From NCBI GenBank assembly GCA_945860335.1, contig CAMAQW010000105.1:1-6155 (forward strand): a DNA stretch of 6,155 bases, written 5' to 3'. This document shows, piece by piece, positions 1-5,869 of this stretch. Each line of letters opens with the position of its first letter. The first letter of the stretch is position 1. The DNA is from Sediminibacterium ginsengisoli. GTDB taxonomy: Bacteria > Bacteroidota > Bacteroidia > Chitinophagales > Chitinophagaceae. Below the pieces are notes generated by a model, which did no database searches, was not told where the DNA came from, and saw nothing but the letters and a program-made list of their open reading frames with translations. A program made the translations under genes and the position numbers.

Positions 1-446
1 AGCATTTTAGAGCGATGAAAGACAAGGCGATTGTTTGTAATATTGGTCACTTTGATATTGAAATTGATATGGCTTGGTTAAATGCAAATTATGGTTATAC
101 AAAAGATACCATTAAGCCACAAGTAGACTTATACAATATTGAAGGAAAAGATGTTATTGTACTTGCAGAAGGAAGACTCGTAAACTTAGGTTGCGCAACA
201 GGTCACCCATCATTTGTAATGAGTAACTCATTCTCAAACCAAACACTTGCTCAAATAGAATTATGGACAAACCATAAAAACTATGAAAACAAAGTGTACG
301 TTTTACCTAAACATTTAGATGAAAAGGTTGCTCGTTTACACCTTGCAAAAGTAGGTGCTCAACTAGACGAACTATCTGCAGAACAAGCTGCTTATTTAGG
401 TATTCCACAGTTTGGTCCATTTAAGTCTGACGCTTACAGATATTAA
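1..446 (+). CDS. ahcY: Adenosylhomocysteinase (S-adenosyl-L-homocysteine hydrolase), C-terminal part; 5' end outside window
   Basis: This cytosolic NAD-dependent enzyme splits S-adenosylhomocysteine into adenosine and homocysteine. That removes the product inhibitor of methyltransferases and feeds the methyl cycle. The reading frame is open from base 3 (H-F-R-A-M-K...) and ends at TAA 444-446. The first ATG in view, at base 15, is an internal Met and not the start. About 147 C-terminal residues are present. Family hallmarks are the CNIGHFDIEID block, the IKPQVDLY stretch, LAEGRLVNLGCATGHPSF and SNSFSNQTLAQIELW, which carry the conserved active-site and NAD-contacting histidines. The protein ends KSDAYRY, matching the family's KPDHYRY tail, whose Lys and Tyr reach into the NAD site of the neighbouring subunit. 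The tail is therefore complete and there is no sign of decay. A strong terminator follows directly. Identity is near certain; only the missing N-terminal part cannot be judged. Confidence 0.97.
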   Translation, partial: HFRAMKDKAIVCNIGHFDIEIDMAWLNANYGYTKDTIKPQVDLYNIEGKDVIVLAEGRLVNLGCATGHPSFVMSNSFSNQTLAQIELWTNHKNYENKVYVLPKHLDEKVARLHLAKVGAQLDELSAEQAAYLGIPQFGPFKSDAYRY

Positions 447-464
447 TAGTTCCCCCGGATTTAA

Positions 465-499
465 AAATGCCCGACCTTTATGGTTGGGCATTTGTTTTT
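465..499 (+). terminator. Intrinsic (Rho-independent) terminator after ahcY
   Basis: A 12-bp stem pairs 465-476 (AAATGCCCGACC) with 482-493 (GGTTGGGCATTT). It has one G-U pair (473/485) and a 5-nt loop (477-481). One G (494) and then five T (495-499) follow. The stem is GC-rich in the middle and sits 18 nt after the ahcY stop, as expected for its terminator. The A-run before the stem (463-467) could let it work weakly on the other strand, but no minus-strand gene lies nearby to need it. It ends only 14 nt before the ATG of the next gene. Confidence 0.9.
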
Positions 500-513
500 A
501 GCTCCTATCCTGC

Positions 514-2376
514 ATGAATCGATCCGCGATAATTATATTACTCATCACTCTCTTGTTTGTAGTAAATAACGTTACTCTATTTGCTCAAGTGGATTCTACA
601 GCGATTAGTTTACGCGACTCTACTTTTTTATTGCGCAGCAAAAAAGGGGTACTTAAAAAATTAGGGGATGCGATTTGGATTGATGCGCCACAATTTAACA
701 TGCAAAATAATTCTGGTGTCATTAAAAATGAATCACCCTTTACTACATTTAAAGGAAAGGTTATCAATCAAATTCAAGTTAATAGTGTTTCATACACAAC
801 TCCATTTAATGACACTATGGCCACCGGCAAAAAAATAAAAAGGGCCATGGAAGAAGCGCTTTATAATAGCACCACTAATAAAACAATGCTTAAAAACTTA
901 TTTTTTAATACTGGTGATACCTTATATCCGTTTCTTATTGCCGATAATGAAAAATTTTTAAGAGAGCTTGCTTTTATTCAGGATGCAAGAATTTTTGCAT
1001 CAATTGATCCTTCCGATTCTAATGGCGTAATTATGAATATTCAGTGGAAAGATATTTTTCCATTTGGCGGTAGTGCAAATATTGGAAGTATCAATTCTTT
1101 TAATGCGGAAATAAACCATAATAATGTTTTGGGTCTTGGTGATAAAATTCAAATCAATGCGCTATATGATTTAGATAGAAGACCATTAGCTGCTACTGGT
1201 TTTGAATATATCAAAAGAAATTTTTTGGGAAGTTTTTTAAACTTAACCATTGGAATCGATAAAATTAAGCTCACTTTCAATAGCGGCCGTAGAGAAGAAT
1301 ATGCCCGCTACATAAAAGGCGACTTGCCCCTTGTTAGCCCCTATCATAGTTTTACAGGCGGATTTGAATTTGGAACCTACGAGGCAAATAAAACATACAA
1401 TACAAGGGCAACTTATGATCACATGTATAAGTATGCATATGGTATCATGGATGGTTGGATGGGTATTAATATTGGTGCTGGGCTAAGGGTAAAAGATAAT
1501 TTGCAAACAAGGCTACGTAAGTTTATAAGCTTTAGAGCTGTGTCAAAAAGATTTAGTGAAATTCCTGATACGGCAATTATTAAATACAATATCCACTATA
1601 GCGATATAGACGCTGGTCTAGTAGCATTTAATATTTTTAAACAGGAATATTACCACACTAATTTTATTTATGGTTTTGGACGAAATGAAGACGTTCCGGA
1701 AGGCTATAGCTTTTCGGTGGTGAGTGGATTAACACAACGAAATACAAGAACTAGGCCTTATATAGGCATAGATTATGAAAGAGATTATTTTACAGACCAA
1801 AAAAACTATACCAATTTTAATGTAAAAATGGGTGGATACTTACACAATGGATCGTTGGAGGATATCAGTTTTTTAAGTTCGGTGAATTATTTTACAAGAC
1901 TTAAAAAATTATCCAATCCAAAGTGGTCTAAAAGAAATTTTGTTCAAATCAGCGCTACTCAACAATTAAATACGATTTTAAATGAGCCACTCTATTTGCG
2001 TAGCGAGTATGGTATTCCAACCTTTAAAAATGATAATATACAGGCTGCCACAAGGGTATCATGCAATATTGAATCTGTGTACTATAATACCGTCAAATAT
2101 TATGGTTTTAGCTTTGCTCCTTTTATGTTTGTAAACAGTAGCTATATCAAATTAATTGGAGAAGCTGTAGATAAAGCAAGTATTTACACGGCCCTAGGGC
2201 TAGGTTGTAGGACTAGAAATGAAAACCTTGTTTTTGGCACCATTGAGCTTAAAGCCTACTATTATCCTCGTACCATTTCAAACATGACGCCATTAAATGT
2301 GAGCCTCACAACAGGCCTTAGATTTAGGTATAATAGCCAACTTATTAGAAGGCCGGATTTCGTTCAAATGAACTAA
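514..2376 (+). CDS. Omp85/BamA-like outer-membrane beta-barrel protein with a POTRA-like domain
   Basis: 620 residues. Residues 1-24 form a signal peptide: a charged N-terminus, the hydrophobic run IIILLITLLFV, and a likely cut after LFA, before QVDST. A polar linker follows, up to about residue 80. Residues 82-178 look like one POTRA unit: a strand (KVINQIQVNSV), a helix-rich part, the LFFNTGDTLYPFLIADNEK segment, then RELAFIQDARIFASI and the closing strand GVIMNIQWKD. The pattern 'large gap, then FLRELAFIQDARI' is typical of POTRA domains in Omp85 proteins. From about 185 to the end the sequence alternates polar and aromatic/hydrophobic residues with Gly and Tyr/Phe turns, as a transmembrane barrel does, finishing with a strand near 594-607. 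The protein probably sits in the outer membrane, but its client or cargo is unknown. It lacks the multiple POTRA domains of true BamA, so it is a paralogue or relative and not the essential assembly factor. The start is supported by the signal peptide; there is no Shine-Dalgarno sequence, which is normal in this phylum. Confidence 0.72.
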   Translation: MNRSAIIILLITLLFVVNNVTLFAQVDSTAISLRDSTFLLRSKKGVLKKLGDAIWIDAPQFNMQNNSGVIKNESPFTTFKGKVINQIQVNSVSYTTPFNDTMATGKKIKRAMEEALYNSTTNKTMLKNLFFNTGDTLYPFLIADNEKFLRELAFIQDARIFASIDPSDSNGVIMNIQWKDIFPFGGSANIGSINSFNAEINHNNVLGLGDKIQINALYDLDRRPLAATGFEYIKRNFLGSFLNLTIGIDKIKLTFNSGRREEYARYIKGDLPLVSPYHSFTGGFEFGTYEANKTYNTRATYDHMYKYAYGIMDGWMGINIGAGLRVKDNLQTRLRKFISFRAVSKRFSEIPDTAIIKYNIHYSDIDAGLVAFNIFKQEYYHTNFIYGFGRNEDVPEGYSFSVVSGLTQRNTRTRPYIGIDYERDYFTDQKNYTNFNVKMGGYLHNGSLEDISFLSSVNYFTRLKKLSNPKWSKRNFVQISATQQLNTILNEPLYLRSEYGIPTFKNDNIQAATRVSCNIESVYYNTVKYYGFSFAPFMFVNSSYIKLIGEAVDKASIYTALGLGCRTRNENLVFGTIELKAYYYPRTISNMTPLNVSLTTGLRFRYNSQLIRRPDFVQMN

Positions 2377-2440
2377 TATATTTTGCTTCATATACAACCT
2401 TTACAAAGCCATATTGTTATACAAATATTAACCTCCACTT

Positions 2441-3235
2441 ATGGTTCAAGCCTATAATTTTTTAGCCAGCTGGCAACTTTTTCCTGAAAAATGCACATTC
2501 GAACATGGACTTGCTCCTAAGAGTGGTAATTATAAAATAGAAAGTATCAATAATGGTCATACCCTGCTTATTAGTAGCAACTGGGTAAGCATCGAAAATG
2601 AAGCTTTTTATACCCAACACGAAGTGGTGCCAGATGCTACATTACGTGCCTTTGATAATCAAATTTTAGCAGATACCTTATTTGCAGAAATTCCCAATGC
2701 TTCTACCCTTGTTACCCGTTTTATCAAAGAAGAAAAAACGGTACTTGATGTAACGCATGAAATATTAGCCAATGGTTATTTAAAAATTACACAAAAAGGA
2801 ACCAAACCAGATGGTGAGGCTTTTACCAATATTGAAATTTACCACAAGCAATTAAGTGTCATGCCATATGCAGCATCTGCTGCAGGTGTTGCCATTAGAC
2901 CCACTAAAGAAGGGGTTATCAAACACAAAGCTTTGTGGGCCATGGAAGAGCAAACCAACATGCAGCTCGATCAAATTAAGCAGCAAATTGAATTACTCGC
3001 TAAGCAAGCACAAGAAATTAGAAAGCGTAAAGAATTAAGTTTAATGATTTACGAAGCAAAGCTTGGATTTAAGCCTCAAATTGGACATACCTATCATTTG
3101 TATGAGAAAAATGATGGCAACCATATGCTCTCTTTGGTATCACCTCAGGAATGGGGCGGACATGGGCCGTTTAAACAGTTTATTTCAAGCGTTCGTTTAC
3201 TAGCAGATCATACCTGGGTTGAAATCAGCGAATAA
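2441..3235 (+). CDS. DUF2452 domain protein with N-terminal lipocalin-like beta domain
   Basis: 264 residues with no signal peptide or membrane segment, so probably cytosolic. Two parts are visible. Residues 7-137 begin FLASWQLFPEKCTFEHGLAPKS and end LKITQKGTKPDGEAFTNIEIYHKQ. This matches the pattern of small lipocalin-like beta domains ('G-x-W-x-L-N-x-x-K-S-x-F-x-P-G-x-A-P-K-S' at the start, 'T-x-K-G-T-x-x-x-G-x-x-x-x-N-x-x-V-Y-x-K-Q' at the end). Residues 139-262 look like DUF2452, a family of unknown function also found in eukaryotes (human C1orf50 is a member). The cues are MPYAASAAGVAIRP, the helix WAMEEQTNMQLDQIKQQIELLAKQAQEI, the block GFKPQIGHTYHLYEKNDG, then SLVSPQEWG and SVRLLADHTW. 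Residues 163-205 form one long amphipathic helix that could be a coiled coil. Function is unknown. The gene begins 64 nt after the barrel gene with no clear terminator between, so they may be co-transcribed. Its last 28 nt overlap the opposing UbiD gene. Domain calls are from memory of the families, not a search. Confidence 0.78.
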   Translation: MVQAYNFLASWQLFPEKCTFEHGLAPKSGNYKIESINNGHTLLISSNWVSIENEAFYTQHEVVPDATLRAFDNQILADTLFAEIPNASTLVTRFIKEEKTVLDVTHEILANGYLKITQKGTKPDGEAFTNIEIYHKQLSVMPYAASAAGVAIRPTKEGVIKHKALWAMEEQTNMQLDQIKQQIELLAKQAQEIRKRKELSLMIYEAKLGFKPQIGHTYHLYEKNDGNHMLSLVSPQEWGGHGPFKQFISSVRLLADHTWVEISE

Positions 3236-5052
3236 AGGCTTGCGCCCTTTTCAAATAACTGATCCACACGTTTTTCAACCGCTTCATCTTTAATTAGAAC
3301 AGGTGCGTGATGTGGTTTAATTCTAGCATCAATAACAAGTGGACCAGTACAACCCCAGTGTTTATTTTGTGTGAATGCACCTATACCATAAATATCATGT
3401 GATGGATTACTTCTTGTGTAGGTAACCCACAAATAATTATTAAGTGTTTGCGCAGTAAAACCAGCGTCATCACAAATTACAATAATGGCTATGCCTTCTA
3501 ATCGTGTATTTGATAATTGAGCATCTAATGCATTCATTTGACTAGCGGCATCTTGCGCATTTGTGTATGAAGGAGCTGTCAAACAAACAACACCTGGCAT
3601 TGCCAAACCTGCAGCACCAAAGCCTTCTAGCTTATTTAGAACAGTAGGAACCTCATTTGATAAATCACGAATTTTATCGCCGTAAGCAGCTAAAACAACC
3701 TTACTACCACTATTGATACCGGTACCGGAATAATCTAGGGTATCCATGGTAGTATGCGTATGAAAATGAATGTCTCTTGTAAAATTAATACGCTCCAATA
3801 AATACGTCATAAAGGAAAGCGTATCCTGTGCGTCAATTTTTTGGGTAGCAGAACCAGTGATAAATAAAAACTTAGCCAAACTTAATTGTCCCGTTCCTAA
3901 AATATGATTGGCAATTGTTAATAGTTCGGCGGGCTGCTGTGCAGGTGTATATGGTGTGTAACGTTCACTACCAACGGCTAATAGTAATGGGTGCACACCT
4001 GCAGCATCCACTGCATGCACCGAATGTAAACCCGGAATTTCTTGCGGTATTGCATCACCCGTTATTTCATGGATGAGTTGTCCAAAACTAGTGTCTTCTT
4101 GTGGTGGACGCCCTACTACCGTAAAAGCCCAAATGGCATCCTTTTTTGCGTACACTTTGTGAACGCGCATGAGCGGAAAAGGATGCTGTAAACTATAATA
4201 TCCAAGGTGGTCTCCAAAAGGGCCTTCTGGTTTATTTTCGTTGGGGTATACTTCGCCAGTTATTACAAAATCCGCATCAGTACTCAAACAAAAGCCATCA
4301 TCATAAGTATATCTAAATCTGCGCGAACCCAATAATCCAGCAAAAGTCATTTCACTAATTCCTTCTGGTAGCGGCATTACTGCTGCAACACTATGCGATG
4401 GTGGCCCTCCAATAAAGCAACTCACTTTTAATAGTTGCCCTTTTTTATTGGCCTTGGTTTGATGCACACCAATGCCTCTATGTAATTGATAATGAAGTCC
4501 AATTTCTTTATCAAGTTCATATTCGTTTCCAGTAAGCTGTATACGGTACATTCCAAGGTTGGCATTAAAAATACCTGGCTTGTCAATGTCTTCGGTGTAT
4601 ACCTGAGGCAGTGTAACAAAAGCACCGCCGTCTTTTGGCCAATGCTTTATAAGAGGTAGGTCAGAAATATTAATTTCTTGATATTTTACGGGTTGCCTGA
4701 GCGGATTTTTTAATGGAAGCGCTTTAATGGCCGCAAGTCCAGCCTGAAAATTATCTATGGGGTGCTTGATCGCATCCACCGGATTATTTCTTAATTGAAT
4801 GAGCCTTTTGACAGCATCTAAACTATGCCTAAAAATGTATTTGCTTCTTTCAAGGGTTCCAAATATGTTAGAAACAGCTCTAAATTTTGATCCTTTTACG
4901 TTTTCAAATAAAATGGCAGGCCCTCTCATTTCATAGACACGCAGATGGATAGCCGCCATTTCTAAATGAGGGTCAACTTCTTCTTTAATGCGTACTAAAT
5001 GACCGGCTTTTTCTAAATCTAATAAACAGGCTTCTAATGATGGATAAGACAT
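3208..5052 (-). CDS. UbiD-family prenylated-FMN decarboxylase, long form (probable menaquinone biosynthesis decarboxylase)
   Basis: 614 residues. UbiD enzymes remove a carboxyl group from aromatic or unsaturated acids using prenylated FMN made by a UbiX partner, which is not in this window. The N-terminus (SLEACLLDLEKAGHLVRIKEEVDP) is typical of the family and supports this start. Expected cofactor and metal residues are in place: N165 and R170 in NANLGMYRIQ, H191 in QLHRG, and E234 in PEGISEMTFAG. The acid motif ENKPEGPFGDHLGYY (E272, E276) follows. Bacteroidota generally use menaquinone and not ubiquinone, so the substrate is more likely a naphthoate or prenyl-naphthoate intermediate than the E. 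coli UbiD substrate; that is inference and I give no symbol. At 614 residues it is well over the E. coli enzyme (about 497). Residues after about 460 form a C-terminal extension, including IAIIVICDD and WVTYTRSNPSHDI, that may repeat the preceding unit. It is the only minus-strand gene here, convergent with the DUF2452 gene and divergent from pdxJ. The reading frame is intact. Confidence 0.92.
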   Translation of the reverse strand: MSYPSLEACLLDLEKAGHLVRIKEEVDPHLEMAAIHLRVYEMRGPAILFENVKGSKFRAVSNIFGTLERSKYIFRHSLDAVKRLIQLRNNPVDAIKHPIDNFQAGLAAIKALPLKNPLRQPVKYQEINISDLPLIKHWPKDGGAFVTLPQVYTEDIDKPGIFNANLGMYRIQLTGNEYELDKEIGLHYQLHRGIGVHQTKANKKGQLLKVSCFIGGPPSHSVAAVMPLPEGISEMTFAGLLGSRRFRYTYDDGFCLSTDADFVITGEVYPNENKPEGPFGDHLGYYSLQHPFPLMRVHKVYAKKDAIWAFTVVGRPPQEDTSFGQLIHEITGDAIPQEIPGLHSVHAVDAAGVHPLLLAVGSERYTPYTPAQQPAELLTIANHILGTGQLSLAKFLFITGSATQKIDAQDTLSFMTYLLERINFTRDIHFHTHTTMDTLDYSGTGINSGSKVVLAAYGDKIRDLSNEVPTVLNKLEGFGAAGLAMPGVVCLTAPSYTNAQDAASQMNALDAQLSNTRLEGIAIIVICDDAGFTAQTLNNYLWVTYTRSNPSHDIYGIGAFTQNKHWGCTGPLVIDARIKPHHAPVLIKDEAVEKRVDQLFEKGASLYSLISTQV

Positions 5053-5141
5053 ACTACACTAACAATTTTGTATCGATATAGTTCGTAATAATTGCCTGCA
5101 ATTTAATGCATAAGGAGTCAAGATTTTAGTATTTTTACAAC
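5053..5141. promoter_or_regulatory. Divergent intergenic region between the UbiD-family gene and pdxJ
   Basis: These 89 AT-rich bases separate two genes that point away from each other, so promoters for both must lie here or inside the genes. I could not find a convincing Bacteroidota promoter pair (a TTG-type -33 element with a TAnnTTTG -7 element) on either strand. The nearest is TATTTTTA just before pdxJ, with no partner upstream. An AAGGAG at 5112-5117 lies 24 nt before the pdxJ ATG, too far to act as a ribosome binding site. Two short palindromes are present (see the repeat entry). The assignment rests on gene orientation alone. Confidence 0.45.
5090..5103. repeat. Short inverted repeat at the centre of the divergent intergenic region
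   Basis: AATTGC (5090-5095) and GCAATT (5098-5103) form a perfect inverted repeat around a 2-nt centre (CT). It lies almost exactly midway between the two divergent start codons. A second perfect palindrome, TATCGATA, lies at 5071-5078. A site of this shape could bind a dimeric regulator, but AT-rich DNA makes such short repeats by chance fairly often. The repeat is seen directly; a regulatory role is a guess. Confidence 0.3.
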
Positions 5142-5861
5142 ATGACCCATTTAAGTGTAAACATCAACAAAATTGCCACTTTACGTAATGCTAGAGGCGG
5201 CAATAACCCCGATGTAATTAAAGTAGCGCTCGACTGCGAGAAATTTGGCGCCGATGGTATCACCGTTCACCCCAGGCCCGATGAACGTCATATCACTTAT
5301 AAAGACGTACATGATTTAAAAAAGGTACTTACAACTGAATTTAATATAGAAGGTAACCCCACCGAAGAAAAGTTTGTTAGGTTGGTATTAGAAACAAAGC
5401 CACATCAAGTAACCCTTGTGCCAGATGACCAGGGTCAACTCACCAGTGATCATGGTTGGGATACCGTTAAAAATCAAGACTATTTAATTAAAACCATTGC
5501 CCTATTTAAAAATGCAGGCATCCGAGTATCAATTTTTGTAGATCCAATTACTGCTATGGTTGAAGCTGCTGCAACAACCGCTACCGACCGGATAGAACTT
5601 TATACCGAGTCTTATGCAACTGCTTTTGCTAAGGGCAATAAAGAAACAGCGATTGTACCTTATTCCGATGCTGCAAAACTTGCACATCAACTAGGATTAG
5701 GCATAAACGCTGGTCATGATTTAGACCTTCAAAACCTTGCCTATTTTAAAAATGAAGTTCCTTATTTAAATGAAGTAAGTATTGGGCATGCACTTGTGTG
5801 CGATTCCTTATATTTAGGATTACATAATACCATTCAACTCTATAAAAGACAACTTCAATAA
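5142..5861 (+). CDS. pdxJ: Pyridoxine 5'-phosphate synthase PdxJ
   Basis: This cytosolic TIM-barrel enzyme condenses 3-amino-2-oxopropyl phosphate (3-hydroxy-1-aminoacetone phosphate) with 1-deoxy-D-xylulose 5-phosphate. It gives pyridoxine 5'-phosphate, the ring-closing step of DXP-dependent vitamin B6 synthesis. The 239 residues match the family's usual length (about 240). Visible signatures are LSVNINKIATLRNARG at the N-terminus, DGITVHPRPDERHI (H43, R45, R49, H50) and the glutamate in FNIEGNP (E70). After these come VTLVPDDQGQLTSDHGWD, the phosphate/substrate loop VSIFVDP, ELYTESYA, GLGINAGHDL (H192) and EVSIGHAL near the end. The LVPDD...HGWD version is the type I associate with Bacteroidota. 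The start at the first in-frame ATG gives a full-length protein; there is no usable Shine-Dalgarno sequence. A fucosidase gene begins 8 nt after the stop with no terminator between, so read-through transcription is likely. PdxA and other pathway genes are not in the window. Confidence 0.97.
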   Translation: MTHLSVNINKIATLRNARGGNNPDVIKVALDCEKFGADGITVHPRPDERHITYKDVHDLKKVLTTEFNIEGNPTEEKFVRLVLETKPHQVTLVPDDQGQLTSDHGWDTVKNQDYLIKTIALFKNAGIRVSIFVDPITAMVEAAATTATDRIELYTESYATAFAKGNKETAIVPYSDAAKLAHQLGLGINAGHDLDLQNLAYFKNEVPYLNEVSIGHALVCDSLYLGLHNTIQLYKRQLQ

Positions 5862-5869
5862 TAGCCACT

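Noticed and set aside
15..17. ATG at 15 as the start of a small 143-residue protein
   Set aside because: The frame is open upstream to the window edge with matching AhcY sequence (HFRAMKDKAIVCNIGHFD), so this is an internal Met of a truncated-by-window gene.
585..767. 60-codon minus-strand open frame inside the barrel gene
   Set aside because: It lies wholly within a well-supported coding sequence with a signal peptide. The translation resembles no family I know and has no regulatory signals.
2856..3038. 60-codon open frame in another frame of the DUF2452 gene
   Set aside because: It overlaps the conserved DUF2452 segment in an alternative frame; a shadow of the real gene.
4428..4625. 65-codon minus-strand open frame inside the UbiD-family gene
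   Set aside because: It runs in an alternative frame across the cofactor-binding region of the UbiD protein, so it is a shadow.
5112..5117. AAGGAG as a Shine-Dalgarno site for pdxJ
   Set aside because: It is 24 nt from the ATG, far beyond working spacing, and there is no in-frame start nearer to it. Bacteroidota generally do not rely on such sites, and no other gene here has one.
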